From contig NZ_CP131935.1 in the NCBI RefSeq assembly GCF_030704305.1, positions 1,550,001 to 1,614,000 of the forward strand: DNA of 64,000 bases, in the 5' to 3' direction. A program made the translations under genes and the position numbers. The notes under the pieces were generated by a model. It searched no databases. It saw only the letters and a list, made by a program, of their open reading frames with translations, and was not told the origin of the DNA. Shown one piece after another: positions 20,211 to 31,258 of this stretch. Source of the stretch: Massilia sp. R2A-15 (GTDB lineage: Bacteria; Pseudomonadota; Gammaproteobacteria; Burkholderiales; Burkholderiaceae_D). Position 1 is the first letter of the stretch, and every line of letters starts with the position of its first letter.

Positions 20211-20240
20211 GAAAAAGCCAGCTGCGAAGCTGGCTTTTTC
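20211..20240 (+). terminator. Intrinsic terminator after the TFPASDPI protein
   Basis: Perfect 12-base arms GAAAAAGCCAGC (20211-20222) and GCTGGCTTTTTC (20229-20240) around TGCGAA. The A run and T run make it usable from both strands. It lies 13 bases after the stop codon at 20197. Confidence 0.88.
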
Positions 20241-20297
20241 GCATTGGGCCGAGGCCATCGCAGGATTCGCGGCGGGACATCAGCCTGCGACAGGAAC

Positions 20298-20322
20298 GGG
20301 GTCAGGTCCGCCGGACCAGACC
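20298..20322. repeat. Single degenerate copy of the main palindromic repeat
   Basis: A reverse-oriented copy (GGGGTCAGGTCC ... GGACCAGACC) whose last bases have drifted. It lies between the convergent TFPASDPI gene and the diguanylate cyclase, ten bases beyond the cyclase stop codon. Confidence 0.8.
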
Positions 20323-20332
20323 GCAACCCCGA

Positions 20333-21310
20333 TCAAGTCCGCGGCACCAGTTCGGCCGGCATCGCTACCTTCGCCGCCGGCTGCGCCGACGTCGCGCAGA
20401 AGCGGTTCTTGCCGCCGCGCTTGGCTTCGTACAGCGCGTAGTCGGCAATGCTGATCAGCGCATCGACGGTCTCGGCATCGTCAGGGTAGATGCTGATGCC
20501 GATGCTGGTCGACAGCTGCAAGGTGAGGTCGTTAATGAAGATCGGCTCGGACACCGCCTCGACCAGCTTGGCCGCTGGCCCGTGCGCGTCGGCCAGTCCC
20601 GACACTTCGCCCAGCACCACCATGAATTCGTCGCCGCCCAGGCGCGCCACCGTGTCTTCCTTGCGCGAGCATTCGAGCAGGCGCTTGGAAATCGTCTTCA
20701 GCACTTCGTCGCCGTAAGCATGGCCGTAGGTGTCGTTGATCGCCTTGAAGCCGTCCAGGTCGATGTACATGATGGCCGCCTTGTGATGATTGCGGCTGGC
20801 GTGCTGCAAGGTGGTGGCGATGCGGTCTTCCAGCAGGCGCCGGTTCGGCAGCCCGGTCAGCGCGTCGTGCAGCGCCAGTTCCTGCTGGGCGCGGCTGTAC
20901 TGGGCCAGCTCGCGGTACAGCAGGCGCACTTCGAGCATGTTGTGGATGCGCTTGTGCACTTCGAGCAGGTCGAACGGCTTGCTGATGAAGTCGCGCGCGC
21001 CGGCCTCGAGGGCGGCGATCTTGAAACTCGGCTGGGCGGTCAGGGCCAGCACCGGCAGGTAGCCGCCGTGCTCGATCTCCTTGAGGCCCTTCATCACCTG
21101 GAAGCCGTTCAGGCCGGGCATTTGCAGGTCGAGCAGGATCAGGTCGTAGTTGTGTTGCCGATGCAGCGGGCACACCTGTTCCGGCAGCATGGTCGAGCTG
21201 ACGCTGGTGTAGCCTTCCGCCCGCAATATCTCTTCCATCAGTTCGATATTGTCGGGGGAGTCGTCCACCACTAAAATTTTTGCGTTTAGGATATCTTCTC
21301 GGCTCGGCAT
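20333..21310 (-). CDS. Response regulator with diguanylate cyclase domain (REC-GGDEF)
   Basis: A 325-residue WspR/PleD-like output protein. The receiver has the acidic pair in VVDDSPD, phospho-acceptor Asp in LILLDLQMPG, and Lys in ISKPFD. The C-terminal GGDEF domain has the intact active site RLGGDEF and the upstream IDLDGFKAINDTYGH, so it should make cyclic di-GMP from GTP upon phosphorylation. No obvious RxxD inhibitory site precedes GGDEF. It likely receives phosphate from one of the neighbouring hybrid kinases. Confidence 0.93.
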   Translation of the reverse strand: MPSREDILNAKILVVDDSPDNIELMEEILRAEGYTSVSSTMLPEQVCPLHRQHNYDLILLDLQMPGLNGFQVMKGLKEIEHGGYLPVLALTAQPSFKIAALEAGARDFISKPFDLLEVHKRIHNMLEVRLLYRELAQYSRAQQELALHDALTGLPNRRLLEDRIATTLQHASRNHHKAAIMYIDLDGFKAINDTYGHAYGDEVLKTISKRLLECSRKEDTVARLGGDEFMVVLGEVSGLADAHGPAAKLVEAVSEPIFINDLTLQLSTSIGISIYPDDAETVDALISIADYALYEAKRGGKNRFCATSAQPAAKVAMPAELVPRT

Positions 21311-21447
21311 GCGGGATCTCGGTCAAGGAGCAAATTCTTTACCCATGCGGCATAACGGTTATGTGACATGCCGGGTATCTCTCAACAGTGTAGCAAACTT
21401 CGGTTTGTTTCTTGTAGGACAGTGACTCGTAGTACGGTAGGAGTTGC

Positions 21448-24234
21448 TCAGCGTTGCGGCCGGCCGCTGATGTCGGCCACGGTGGCGATCAGCTGGCTCG
21501 GCTCGACCGGCTTGGAAATGTGCGCCGCAAAGCCCGCTTCGAGGGCGCGCAGGCGGTCCTCGGAACGGGCGAACGCGGTCAGCGCGATGGCCGGCACGGC
21601 GGCGCCGCCCGCCAGCGCGCGCACCTCGGCCAGCAGCCCGAAGCCGTCCATTTCGGGCATGCCCAGGTCGCTGATCATCACGTCCGGCGGCGCGGCGCGG
21701 AAGGCCTCGAGCGCGGCGCGCGCGTTGGGCGCGGTGGTGACGCTGGCGTGGCAGTCCGACAGGATGCGCTTGATCAGGTCGCGCGCGTCGGCCTCGTCGT
21801 CCACCACCAGCACTTTCAGGTTCGACAGGTCGCGCACCACGATGTCGGGCGTGAGCGGGGAAGGAGGGCTGTAGGGGGCGCGGTCGGCGCGCGCCGCCAG
21901 CACCTGCGCGGACGCCGCCGGCAGTTCGACCGTGAAGGTCGCGCCGCATTCGGCCCCGCCGCTTTCGACCCGCACCGTGCCGCCATGCTGCTCGATCAGG
22001 TGCTTGACGATCGACAGCCCGAGCCCCAGGCCGCCGTGCTGGCGCGTTGTCGAGGAGTCGCCTTGACGGAAGCGCTCGAACACGTGGGTGATGAATTCGG
22101 GGGCGATGCCGGCGCCGCTGTCGGCCACCGAGATTTCGACGTTGCCGCCGGCCGGGCGCAGGCCGAGGCGCACCAGGCCGTCGCGCGGCGTGAACTTGAT
22201 CGCGTTCGACAGCAGGTTCCACACCACCTGCTGCAGCCGCGCCGGGTCGCCGGCGATCATGCCGGTGGCGGGATCGTAGTCCTTCTCCAGCCGAATGTTC
22301 TTCGCTTCCGCGGCCGGGCGCAGCGTTTCGATGGCGGCGTCGACGAACACCGACGGCGCCAGGGTCTGGATGTCGAGCATGACCTTGCCGGAAGTGATGC
22401 GGCTCATGTCGAGCAGGTCTTCGATCAGCTGGGCCTGGGCGCGCGCGTTGCGCTCGATGGTCTGCAGGCCGCGCTGGAGGTCGGCCGCGTCGCGCGTGCC
22501 GCGCCGCAGGACCTGGGCCCAGCCGAGGATCGCCGACAGCGGGGTGCGCAGTTCGTGCGACAGCGTGGCGAGAAATTCGTCCTTCATCTGGCTGGTGCGC
22601 TCGGCCTCGGCGCGCGCCAGCCGCTCGCTCTCGAGCAGCTCCTTGCGCTCTTCGGCGGCGCGCCGGGCCGCCTCGTACAGGCGGGTGTTGTCGATGGCCA
22701 CCGCGGCCTGCGCCGCGATGCCGCCGACGATGCGCTCGGTGCGTTCGGTGAACACGCCCGGTTCCGGATGGCCGAACAGCAGGCGCCCGAGCACCTCGCC
22801 CGAACGCGACACCACGGGCACTTCGAGGAAGCTGCGTTGCGCGCTGTCGCCGCCGTTGTCGCCCCAGCGGACCACGCCATCGGACTGCGCGGCGGCGCCG
22901 GCGAACTGCGCGAATTCGTCGGTCGCCGCGCCGGCCAGCGCGGTCAGCGTGAACGGCTCGCCGGCGCTGTCGGCGCCGTTGTAGACGAAGGCGCCGAAGC
23001 GCGCGCCGCTGATGCCGGTGGCGGCGTCGGCGACGGTCTGCAGCAGCGAGCGCAGGTCGCGCTGGCGCGCCAGTGCGCTGCCGGTGCTGTTGAGAAGTTC
23101 CAGCACGTTCGACTCGTCGCGCAGCGCCTGCTGCACGCGCTTGTCCTGGTCGACGTCGGTATTGGTGCCGAACCAGCGCACCACATTGCCCTGGCGGTCG
23201 CGCACCGCGTTCACGCGCGTGAGGAACCAGCGGAACTGGCCGTCGGCGCCGCGGATCGGGAACTCCATGTCGAACGGATTGCCGGTGCGGATCGACTCCT
23301 TCCAGCGCTGGCGCACCAGCGGCAGCACTTCGGGGTCGTGCACCGATTGCCAGTCCCAGCCCGCCATCTGCTCGGGCGTGGTGCCGGTGTACTCGTACCA
23401 GCGCTCGTTGTACCAGACGATATGGCCGTCGGCCACCGCCATCCATGCCAGCTGCGGGATCGAGTTGGCCAGCGCGCGCAGCACTTCTTCGCTTTCGCGC
23501 AGCGTGTCCTCGGCGTTCTTGCGGGCGCTGATGTCCTGCACCACGCCGGTCATGCCCAGCACGCTGCGCTGGCGGTCGCGGTCGGCGTAATCGGCGCGGC
23601 CCACCACCGAGATCCAGCGCGGCGGGCCGCCGGCGGCATCGACGCGGAATTCGACGTCCAGGTCCTCGCGGTGCGCCATCGCGTGGCGGAACTGGTCGCG
23701 CACCATGTCGCGGTCGGCGCCGTGCAGGCGCTCGCGCAGCTGGTCCCAAGCCAGCGGCGTTTCCGGCTCGAGCCCGAACAGTTCGGCCGCGCGAGCGCCC
23801 AGCGTGAAGCGGTCGGTGCGTGCATCCCAGCGCCAGTCGCCGAGGCGCCCGGCTTCGAGCGCCACGTGCAGGCGCGTGCTGGCGGCGACGATCGCCTGTT
23901 CGCCAGCCTTGCGCGCGGTGATGTCGAGGAAGAGGCAGGCCGTCCCGTCGGGCGAGGGCGAGCAGCGCAGTTCGAACCAGCGCTCCAGGCGGACGTGGAA
24001 AAATTCGGTGGCGGGGGAAAGCGGCGGCCCGATATGGCATGCTTCCAGGTCGGGCAGGTCCCACAGCACGCGGCCTTCGAGGTCCGCGCGCGCCATGCCG
24101 GGAGCGGCAAGCAAGTCCGCCGCGCTGCGATTGAGGCAGGTGATGCGGCCGGCGGGATCGACCGCGCAGAATGCGTCGGCCAGGTGTTCCAGCATGCCGT
24201 CCATGCGCGCGCGGTCTGCGCCGTCGCCGGTCAT
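21448..24234 (-). CDS. Multi-PAS/GAF hybrid sensor histidine kinase
   Basis: A 928-residue cytoplasmic hybrid kinase. In order it has three PAS-like domains (about 10-110, 120-240 and 250-375; the third is strongest, with WYNERWYEYTG), a GAF domain (about 385-540), a HisKA domain (FLATLSHELRTPLSAI), an HATPase_c domain (NLLSNAIKFTP, ADSGAGIAP, GGLGLGLSIVKHL) and a receiver (VMISDLGMPEMDG, HISKPVEP). No membrane helix is visible. It sits between REC-GGDEF and PAS-REC genes on the same strand, a likely phosphorelay set. Confidence 0.93.
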   Translation of the reverse strand: MTGDGADRARMDGMLEHLADAFCAVDPAGRITCLNRSAADLLAAPGMARADLEGRVLWDLPDLEACHIGPPLSPATEFFHVRLERWFELRCSPSPDGTACLFLDITARKAGEQAIVAASTRLHVALEAGRLGDWRWDARTDRFTLGARAAELFGLEPETPLAWDQLRERLHGADRDMVRDQFRHAMAHREDLDVEFRVDAAGGPPRWISVVGRADYADRDRQRSVLGMTGVVQDISARKNAEDTLRESEEVLRALANSIPQLAWMAVADGHIVWYNERWYEYTGTTPEQMAGWDWQSVHDPEVLPLVRQRWKESIRTGNPFDMEFPIRGADGQFRWFLTRVNAVRDRQGNVVRWFGTNTDVDQDKRVQQALRDESNVLELLNSTGSALARQRDLRSLLQTVADAATGISGARFGAFVYNGADSAGEPFTLTALAGAATDEFAQFAGAAAQSDGVVRWGDNGGDSAQRSFLEVPVVSRSGEVLGRLLFGHPEPGVFTERTERIVGGIAAQAAVAIDNTRLYEAARRAAEERKELLESERLARAEAERTSQMKDEFLATLSHELRTPLSAILGWAQVLRRGTRDAADLQRGLQTIERNARAQAQLIEDLLDMSRITSGKVMLDIQTLAPSVFVDAAIETLRPAAEAKNIRLEKDYDPATGMIAGDPARLQQVVWNLLSNAIKFTPRDGLVRLGLRPAGGNVEISVADSGAGIAPEFITHVFERFRQGDSSTTRQHGGLGLGLSIVKHLIEQHGGTVRVESGGAECGATFTVELPAASAQVLAARADRAPYSPPSPLTPDIVVRDLSNLKVLVVDDEADARDLIKRILSDCHASVTTAPNARAALEAFRAAPPDVMISDLGMPEMDGFGLLAEVRALAGGAAVPAIALTAFARSEDRLRALEAGFAAHISKPVEPSQLIATVADISGRPQR

Positions 24235-24393
24235 TGGGGGCGCCCGGTGTGAACCGTGCGGCGGTACGCGGCGCCAGGCGGCCGTGGTGGATTGCTCATG
24301 TAATGCGTCGCGATCGTCATGTTCGTGCTGCGGGCGCCAGCGGGCGCCATGCTTCGATGAGGGACGATTCTAGCGCACACATGGCGCTGGTAT

Positions 24394-25221
24394 TCACACT
24401 GTTGCGCCGACCTCGGCCAGGACCTTTTGCAGCTGCTCGATTTCGTAGGGCTTTTGCAGCGACTTGTGGGGGAATTCGACCTGGCGCAGGAGGGCGTCGC
24501 CGTAGCCCGAGGCGAAGATGACTTTCAGTGCCGGATTGGCCTGCAGCGCACGGCGCGCCAGCTCGACGCCCGACATGCCGGGCAGGCTGACGTCGGTAAA
24601 CAGCACGTTGTAGTTTCCCGCGGCGAGCTTTTCCAGCGCGCCCTCGGCGTGCGCGACGCCGTCGTTGTCGTGGCCGAAGGCGCGCAGCATTTCGCACACC
24701 AGGTACTGCGAGTCGAGGTTGTCTTCCACCACCAGGATGCGCAGGCCGGCCGCGGGCACGGCGCTTTCGGCAGCGGGCTGAGTGGCCGGGGCCAGGGAGC
24801 ACAGCACGCCGAGCACCTGCTGGCGTTCGTCGCGGACCGGGGTGAAATGCAGGTCGCAGTCGCGCGTTTGCGGGCCGCCGGGAATGATGAAGGAGACGGT
24901 CTTGCGCGCCGCCTGCGCGGTGTGGCCGGCCAGCGCCTGCTCGAAAGCGTCGTACGCCGCTTCGAGCGGCGCCGGCAGCATCGGCGGCACCTTGGCGCCA
25001 GGGGCGGACGGATGCGACGGGCCGGCGAAGGCGGCGTAGGCGTCGTTGAACACGACGATGCGCTGGGGGCCCCAGCACAACAGCATCGGAAACGGGGAGT
25101 TGAGCACGATGTCGAGCGTCAGCCGCAGCGCGTGCGGCCATTGCGCCGGCTCGCCCAGCGCGCTGCGCGACCAGTCGATATCGCCGGCGACGCCGGAAAA
25201 CTTGGGTGCTTCAATCATCAT
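24394..25221 (-). CDS. PAS-like domain response regulator (PAS-REC)
   Basis: A 275-residue protein with an N-terminal PAS-like domain of the type that begins many hybrid kinases (IDWSRSALGEPAQWPHALRL ... GPQRIVVFNDAYAAF). A C-terminal receiver domain follows (VVEDNLDSQ, FTDVSLPGMSG, LQKPYE). It has no kinase or DNA-binding output, so it may be a phosphate sink or a partner of the upstream hybrid kinase. The ATG at 25221 is taken from a pair of adjacent ATGs; ten upstream codons are open but lack support. Confidence 0.88.
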   Translation of the reverse strand: MMIEAPKFSGVAGDIDWSRSALGEPAQWPHALRLTLDIVLNSPFPMLLCWGPQRIVVFNDAYAAFAGPSHPSAPGAKVPPMLPAPLEAAYDAFEQALAGHTAQAARKTVSFIIPGGPQTRDCDLHFTPVRDERQQVLGVLCSLAPATQPAAESAVPAAGLRILVVEDNLDSQYLVCEMLRAFGHDNDGVAHAEGALEKLAAGNYNVLFTDVSLPGMSGVELARRALQANPALKVIFASGYGDALLRQVEFPHKSLQKPYEIEQLQKVLAEVGATV

Positions 25222-25374
25222 ATCGCTCTGGCCGGCCGGAAAAGCGCACATCGTACACCAAAGTGATAGTCGCCCGCAGGTCCGGACGCGGACGCGGGTT
25301 GTATCGGTCTTCAGTGCAAACCAGGCGATCTCCGACGACCGCGCGTTCTATCGCAGGTGCGAGGCGAGGGGACT

Positions 25375-25503
25375 TTACTTAGCGAGAAAAGTATTAAGGA
25401 TGGCCAGCACCGACAAGATAACACCGCCCCAAAACCCGATCGACGCGATCAAGTTTCGGCTGCGTTCCTCATTCTGCAGAAATTTACTTACCCATTCGGT
25501 CAT
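25375..25503 (-). CDS. 42-residue single-helix membrane peptide
   Basis: A short frame with a good GGAG ribosome site six bases before the ATG. The product begins MTEWVSKFLQNEERSRNLIA and ends in a hydrophobic helix (about residues 19-40) and Lys. It has a charged cytoplasmic head and one membrane span. It follows the 146-residue membrane protein on the same strand after 47 bases. No family is recognised; small stress-response or toxin-like peptides can look like this. Confidence 0.62.
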   Translation of the reverse strand: MTEWVSKFLQNEERSRNLIASIGFWGGVILSVLAILNTFLAK

Positions 25504-25550
25504 GATGTACTCCATAACCACTTATCCTGCGTTCCATGTTACTCCTCTTG

Positions 25551-25991
25551 CTAACCGGCGTGGATCTGTGTGGTGAAGTGAATGTCTGCGTAGAGCCATG
25601 CAGCTCCAAAGGTGAGCGAAGCGGACGCAACCAAAACGCGGTAATGGCGAATCGTATGGCAAAGTCCTCCGGATCCAAACTTCCGCGTTGGAAAGACAGG
25701 CCCCGTAGCGGCAATCAATGCATGAAAAACCAGCAGCGCGACCGCAATCCAGAATGTGTTCGCGCTCCACAGTTCCGAGAAGGCGGCTCCCACGACGGGG
25801 TGTCGGAGTTCATAAAGCGCGTTTACGCACATCCCGAGTCCCGCCCACGATAGTTGACCATCCTTGACTGCCACCAGCGGGTTGGCCCGTGCTCTTTCAA
25901 CCTTATGCAACGGGAAAAGGCGCAGCAGACCCAGAAAAAGCAAAGGAAGAAGTGTGGGGACGAACAAGTGCACCAGATGCCAGTCAGTCAC
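25551..25991 (-). CDS. Hypothetical four-helix membrane protein
   Basis: A 146-residue protein with a GTG start behind GGGGGA. It has four hydrophobic segments at about residues 7-25, 46-66, 78-98 and 118-136. Base composition here is less GC-rich than in neighbouring genes, which hints at later arrival. It lies upstream of the 42-residue membrane peptide, and the two could be an operon. I do not recognise the family and assign no function. Confidence 0.68.
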   Translation of the reverse strand: MTDWHLVHLFVPTLLPLLFLGLLRLFPLHKVERARANPLVAVKDGQLSWAGLGMCVNALYELRHPVVGAAFSELWSANTFWIAVALLVFHALIAATGPVFPTRKFGSGGLCHTIRHYRVLVASASLTFGAAWLYADIHFTTQIHAG

Positions 25992-26298
25992 GGGTCCCCC
26001 ATAGTAATCGTCATTTTTTGGCTCAACGATATGTGGAGCGAGGGCGACGAACCTTGTGATCGCTCATTCGTGCGCACTGGCTTGCGACATTGCGGACAAA
26101 AAAAAGCCCGCTACGGGAGCGGGCTGAATCTATTTTCTTGGAGGAGAATAGAGGAGACAGGCGTAGTTTGTTGCATTGCGCCAAAAATCGCCAATTTTCA
26201 TTCGTGATGACAGTTATCGGGTTCGCGAATGTTTGCAGGATACTGGCGTTTTCGTCATGATTGCCTGTCGCCGCCCAGGCGCTATTTGATCGGAACCG
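25992..26298. other. Intergenic stretch with an orphan minus-strand terminator
   Basis: No protein-coding gene is supported in these 307 bases. The only clear structure is the hairpin at 26105-26125. A purine-rich GGAGGAGAATAGAGGAGA block lies at about 26141-26158. The base composition is lower in GC than the flanking genes. Confidence 0.55.
26096..26125 (-). terminator. Intrinsic terminator on the minus strand with no gene in front
   Basis: Arms AGCCCGCT (26105-26112) and AGCGGGCT (26118-26125) form a hairpin. On the minus strand it is followed by a run of about nine U, so it is a textbook terminator for leftward transcripts. No leftward gene ends here; the next leftward gene starts downstream at 25991. 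A short untranslated RNA from about 26.2-26.3 kb is possible. Confidence 0.72.
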
Positions 26299-26529
26299 AT
26301 GGCCACCGTCGTCCAGCATCGCAATGTCAATATCGTCCTGCTCGATGCGGACGAACCGATCGCCGATCACTGCGGTCCGGGCGACATCGCCATCGTCGCC
26401 CGTGCGGACGGCTGGTGGACCCACTTCATCGGCCGCGACGGCGCCGTGGACAGCTACGATCGCCCTTATCCTGCCTACAACGAGGCGCTGTGGGCCGCCA
26501 AGGCCGCCGCCGAATACGGATTCGACTAG
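26299..26529 (+). CDS. Small conserved-looking hypothetical protein (76 residues)
   Basis: A 76-residue soluble protein starting MATVVQHRNVNIVLLDADEP. It has balanced composition, GC-rich codons like the core genes, and the phrase VARADGWWTHFIGRDG in the middle. A weak CGGAAC site precedes the ATG. No known domain is recognised. It is monocistronic and lies before the TonB receptor operon. Confidence 0.62.
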   Translation: MATVVQHRNVNIVLLDADEPIADHCGPGDIAIVARADGWWTHFIGRDGAVDSYDRPYPAYNEALWAAKAAAEYGFD

Positions 26530-26667
26530 CCAACCCTCCGCACCGCAGGCGAAATCCCGCCTAATGTCCTTCAGGCAAGTTATGATGGCGTCCGCGCTCG
26601 CTTGCCTTTTACTCAATCAACCGTGTGCCCCTGTCTGCTTCATTGAAAGTGTTTTACCATTGAAACC

Positions 26668-28587
26668 ATGCTAAAACTGCCACTTCCACTCACTGTTGTC
26701 GCCCTTTCGCTGACCGCGTTGGCTTGCGACGCCGGTGCGGCAGGGCAGGCGGGCGCCTCGCTGGTGGACTATTCGCTTGAACAGCTGGCCGACATCGTCG
26801 TCACCTCCGTGTCGCGCCAGGAAACCCGGCTTGCCGACGCGCCGGCCTCGATCTACCTGATCAGCGCGGCCGACATCCGCCGCGCCGGCGCCGCCACGCT
26901 GCCTGAAGCACTGCGCCTGGCGCCGAACCTGCAGGTGGCGCAAAGCGATGCGCGCAATTACGCGATCACCGCGCGCGGCTTCAGTTCGAACCTGGAAAAC
27001 AAGCTGCTGGTCCTGATCGACGGGCGCAGCGTCTATTCGCCGCTGTTTTCCGGCGTGTTCTGGGACGCCCAGGACGTGGCGATGGAGGACATCGAGCGTA
27101 TCGAAGTGATCAGCGGCCCGGGCGCGACGATCTGGGGCGCCAACGCCGTCAACGGCGTGATCAACATCATCACGCGCCCCGCGGCCGACACGCAGGGCGG
27201 CCTGGTGGCGGTTAGTGCTGGCGCCAGGCTCCGCTCGGCGACTGCGCGCTACGGCCTGCCGCTCTCCAATGGCGGCCACTACCGCGTGTACGCCAGGCAC
27301 ACCGATGCGGCCCAGACGTTCAGCGAAGCCGGGGCCCCGGGGCGCAACGACTGGCGGCGCCAGCAGGCGGGGTTTCGCGCCGACTGGGACGGCCCCGTGC
27401 ACGACGTGACCGTCAGCGGCGACGCCTACCAGGGCGCGCTGAGCTCGGGCGCCGGTCCGGACACCCGCATCGCCGGCGCCAACCTGCTCGGCCGGATCGA
27501 CAGCCGCCTGGCCGACGGTTCCGACCTGCGCCTGCAGGCCTACCTCGACCACACCGAGCGCGACCAGGACAATACCGGCGCCCAGCTGCTCGACACGGTG
27601 GACGTCGAAGTCCAGCACGGCGCCGCCCTCGGCGCCGCGCACCAGCTGGTCTGGGGCGGCGGCTATCGCTACAGCCGCGACCGGCTCGAAGGAGGGCCGC
27701 TGCTGCAGTTCTCGCCGGCCGAGCGCGCCCTGCACTGGGGCAACGTGTTCGCGCAGGACGAGATCCGCCTGCACGAGGCGTTGCGCCTGACGTTGGGGCT
27801 GAAATTCGAGCACAACACCTACACCGGCATGGAAGCGCTGCCCAACGTGCACCTGGCGTGGAAGCTGCGCGCCGGCCAGCTGCTGTGGGCCGGCGTCTCG
27901 CGCACCGTGCGCACGCCGTCGCGCATCGACCGCGACCTGTGGCTGGTCGATGCCCGCAATTCGACGCCGGCCGCGCCGCGCTACACCATCGCCGGCGGCC
28001 CGCAGTTCGACGCCGAGACCGCGCGCGTGGCCGAACTGGGCTACCGCGGCCAGCAGGGCGGCGCCTTCTCGTACGCGGCGACCCTGTTCTACAGCGACTA
28101 CGACCGCCTGCGCACGCTCGAGCCGGTCGCCGGCGGCGGCGCCCAGTTCCGCAACTTCGGCCGCGGCAATGCGCGCGGACTGGAAATGTGGAGCCGCTGG
28201 CAGGTGCGCGACGACTGGCGCCTGTCCGGCGGGCTGGTGCTGCAGGACGTGCGCACCCACCTGGCGCCCGGCAGCCAGGACAGTTCGGGCGGCACCGGCC
28301 TGGCCACCAACGACCCGTCGCACTACTGGTCGCTGCGCTCGTCGCACGACCTTGCCGACGACCTGCAGGCCGACTTGCTGCTGCGCGCGGTCGGCAGCCT
28401 GCCGCGCCCGGCGGTGCCCGGCTACAGCGAGCTCGACGCGCGCCTCGCGTGGCAGCCGCGGCGCGACCTGGAACTGTCGCTGGCCGGCCATAACCTGCTG
28501 CACCGTTCGCATGCCGAATTCGGCACGGCCGGCACGCGCCAGATGATCGAGCGCGCCGTGTCCGTCAAACTGGCGCTGCGATTTTGA
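26668..28587 (+). CDS. TonB-dependent outer-membrane receptor
   Basis: A 639-residue receptor with a signal peptide and an N-terminal plug domain (IVVTSVSRQETRLADAPASI ... ALRLAPNLQV ... VLIDGRSVYSPLFSGVFW, IERIEVISGPGATIWGANAVNGVINI). A 22-strand barrel ends with a C-terminal Phe (VKLALRF), the expected outer-membrane insertion signal. The size and plug wording resemble receptors of the colicin I/siderophore group. It overlaps the next gene, yfiR-like, and a hybrid kinase follows, so it may act in a signalling operon rather than simple iron uptake. The ligand is unknown. Confidence 0.9.
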   Translation: MLKLPLPLTVVALSLTALACDAGAAGQAGASLVDYSLEQLADIVVTSVSRQETRLADAPASIYLISAADIRRAGAATLPEALRLAPNLQVAQSDARNYAITARGFSSNLENKLLVLIDGRSVYSPLFSGVFWDAQDVAMEDIERIEVISGPGATIWGANAVNGVINIITRPAADTQGGLVAVSAGARLRSATARYGLPLSNGGHYRVYARHTDAAQTFSEAGAPGRNDWRRQQAGFRADWDGPVHDVTVSGDAYQGALSSGAGPDTRIAGANLLGRIDSRLADGSDLRLQAYLDHTERDQDNTGAQLLDTVDVEVQHGAALGAAHQLVWGGGYRYSRDRLEGGPLLQFSPAERALHWGNVFAQDEIRLHEALRLTLGLKFEHNTYTGMEALPNVHLAWKLRAGQLLWAGVSRTVRTPSRIDRDLWLVDARNSTPAAPRYTIAGGPQFDAETARVAELGYRGQQGGAFSYAATLFYSDYDRLRTLEPVAGGGAQFRNFGRGNARGLEMWSRWQVRDDWRLSGGLVLQDVRTHLAPGSQDSSGGTGLATNDPSHYWSLRSSHDLADDLQADLLLRAVGSLPRPAVPGYSELDARLAWQPRRDLELSLAGHNLLHRSHAEFGTAGTRQMIERAVSVKLALRF

Positions 28588-29153
28588 ACGCGCCGCGCAT
28601 ACTCTGGTTCCTGCTGCGCCGCCTGTTGCCGGGCGCGGCGCTGCTGGCCGCCTGCCTGGCGCAGGCGCAACCCAGCGCGGTGGCGCTCGAGCGCAGTGTC
28701 AAGGCGGCGTTCATCTACAAGTTCCTGGGTTACACTGAGTTTCCGGCGAACGCCTTCAGCGATCCGGCCGCGCCCATCGTGATCGGCGTGGCAGGGTCGG
28801 ACGACATGGCTGCCGAGCTGGGCCGTATCGTCGCCGGACGCAGCATCAACAGCCGGCCCATCGCCGTCAGGCAGTTCCGCGACGGCGACAGCGTGGCGGC
28901 AGTGCAGCTGCTGTTCGTGGCCGGCGCCGATTGCGCCCGCGCCGCCCGCACGCTGCGCCAGGCGCCGGCCGTGCCGGTACTGCTGGTCACCGAATGCGGC
29001 ACCGGCTTGCAGGCCGGCAGCATCATCAATTTCAAGATTGTCGAGGAGCGCGTGCGCTTCGATGTGTCGCTCGACGCGGCCGACAGGAACAACATCAAAC
29101 TGAGTTCGCGCCTGCTGACGGTGGCGAACCATGTGAGCAAGGGAGCACAATAA
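28584..29153 (+). CDS. YfiR family periplasmic protein
   Basis: A 189-residue secreted protein with a signal peptide (cleavage near CLAQAQ) and the YfiR pattern: VKAAFIYKFLGYTEFP at the mature N-terminus and IINFKIVEERVRFDVSL at the C-terminus. In Pseudomonas YfiR represses the diguanylate cyclase YfiN from the periplasm. Here the partner appears to be the hybrid kinase encoded immediately downstream. The TTG start at 28584 overlaps the receptor stop codon; no better start keeps the signal peptide. Confidence 0.88.
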   Translation: MNAPRILWFLLRRLLPGAALLAACLAQAQPSAVALERSVKAAFIYKFLGYTEFPANAFSDPAAPIVIGVAGSDDMAAELGRIVAGRSINSRPIAVRQFRDGDSVAAVQLLFVAGADCARAARTLRQAPAVPVLLVTECGTGLQAGSIINFKIVEERVRFDVSLDAADRNNIKLSSRLLTVANHVSKGAQ

Positions 29154-29154
29154 A

Positions 29155-31050
<1,896 letters not shown>

Positions 31051-31076
31051 GAGACAGGGCGCTCGTGTTATCTATC

Positions 31077-31103
31077 GGGGTCTGGTCCTGCGGACCTGAC
31101 CCC
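31077..31103. repeat. Single copy of the main palindromic repeat
   Basis: A forward-oriented copy (GGGGTCTGGTCC, TGC loop, GGACCTGACCCC) 26 bases after the hybrid kinase stop codon, followed by CATTTT. Confidence 0.88.
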
Positions 31104-31258
31104 ATTTTCGCCGCACCCACAGGCATTGCAGGCATGACGCATCAGTAGTCGATGATGCATTTCCAATCGGATTGAACAGGTAGCCGCCGCCGCAGCGCTT
31201 GATTACCATCTGGTCTGGCTGACGCATTCCGCGGGCCTGCTGTTTGGGGAGAGAGGCG

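Noticed and set aside
21454..24252. Very long plus-strand open frame opposite the multi-PAS kinase
   Set aside because: GC-rich antisense shadow with Arg/Gln/His-rich composition and no domain; the minus-strand kinase has full motifs.
26023..26616. Minus-strand frame of 197 codons opposite the 76-residue gene
   Set aside because: It runs through the orphan terminator hairpin, has no ribosome site and no domain; the plus-strand gene has better composition.
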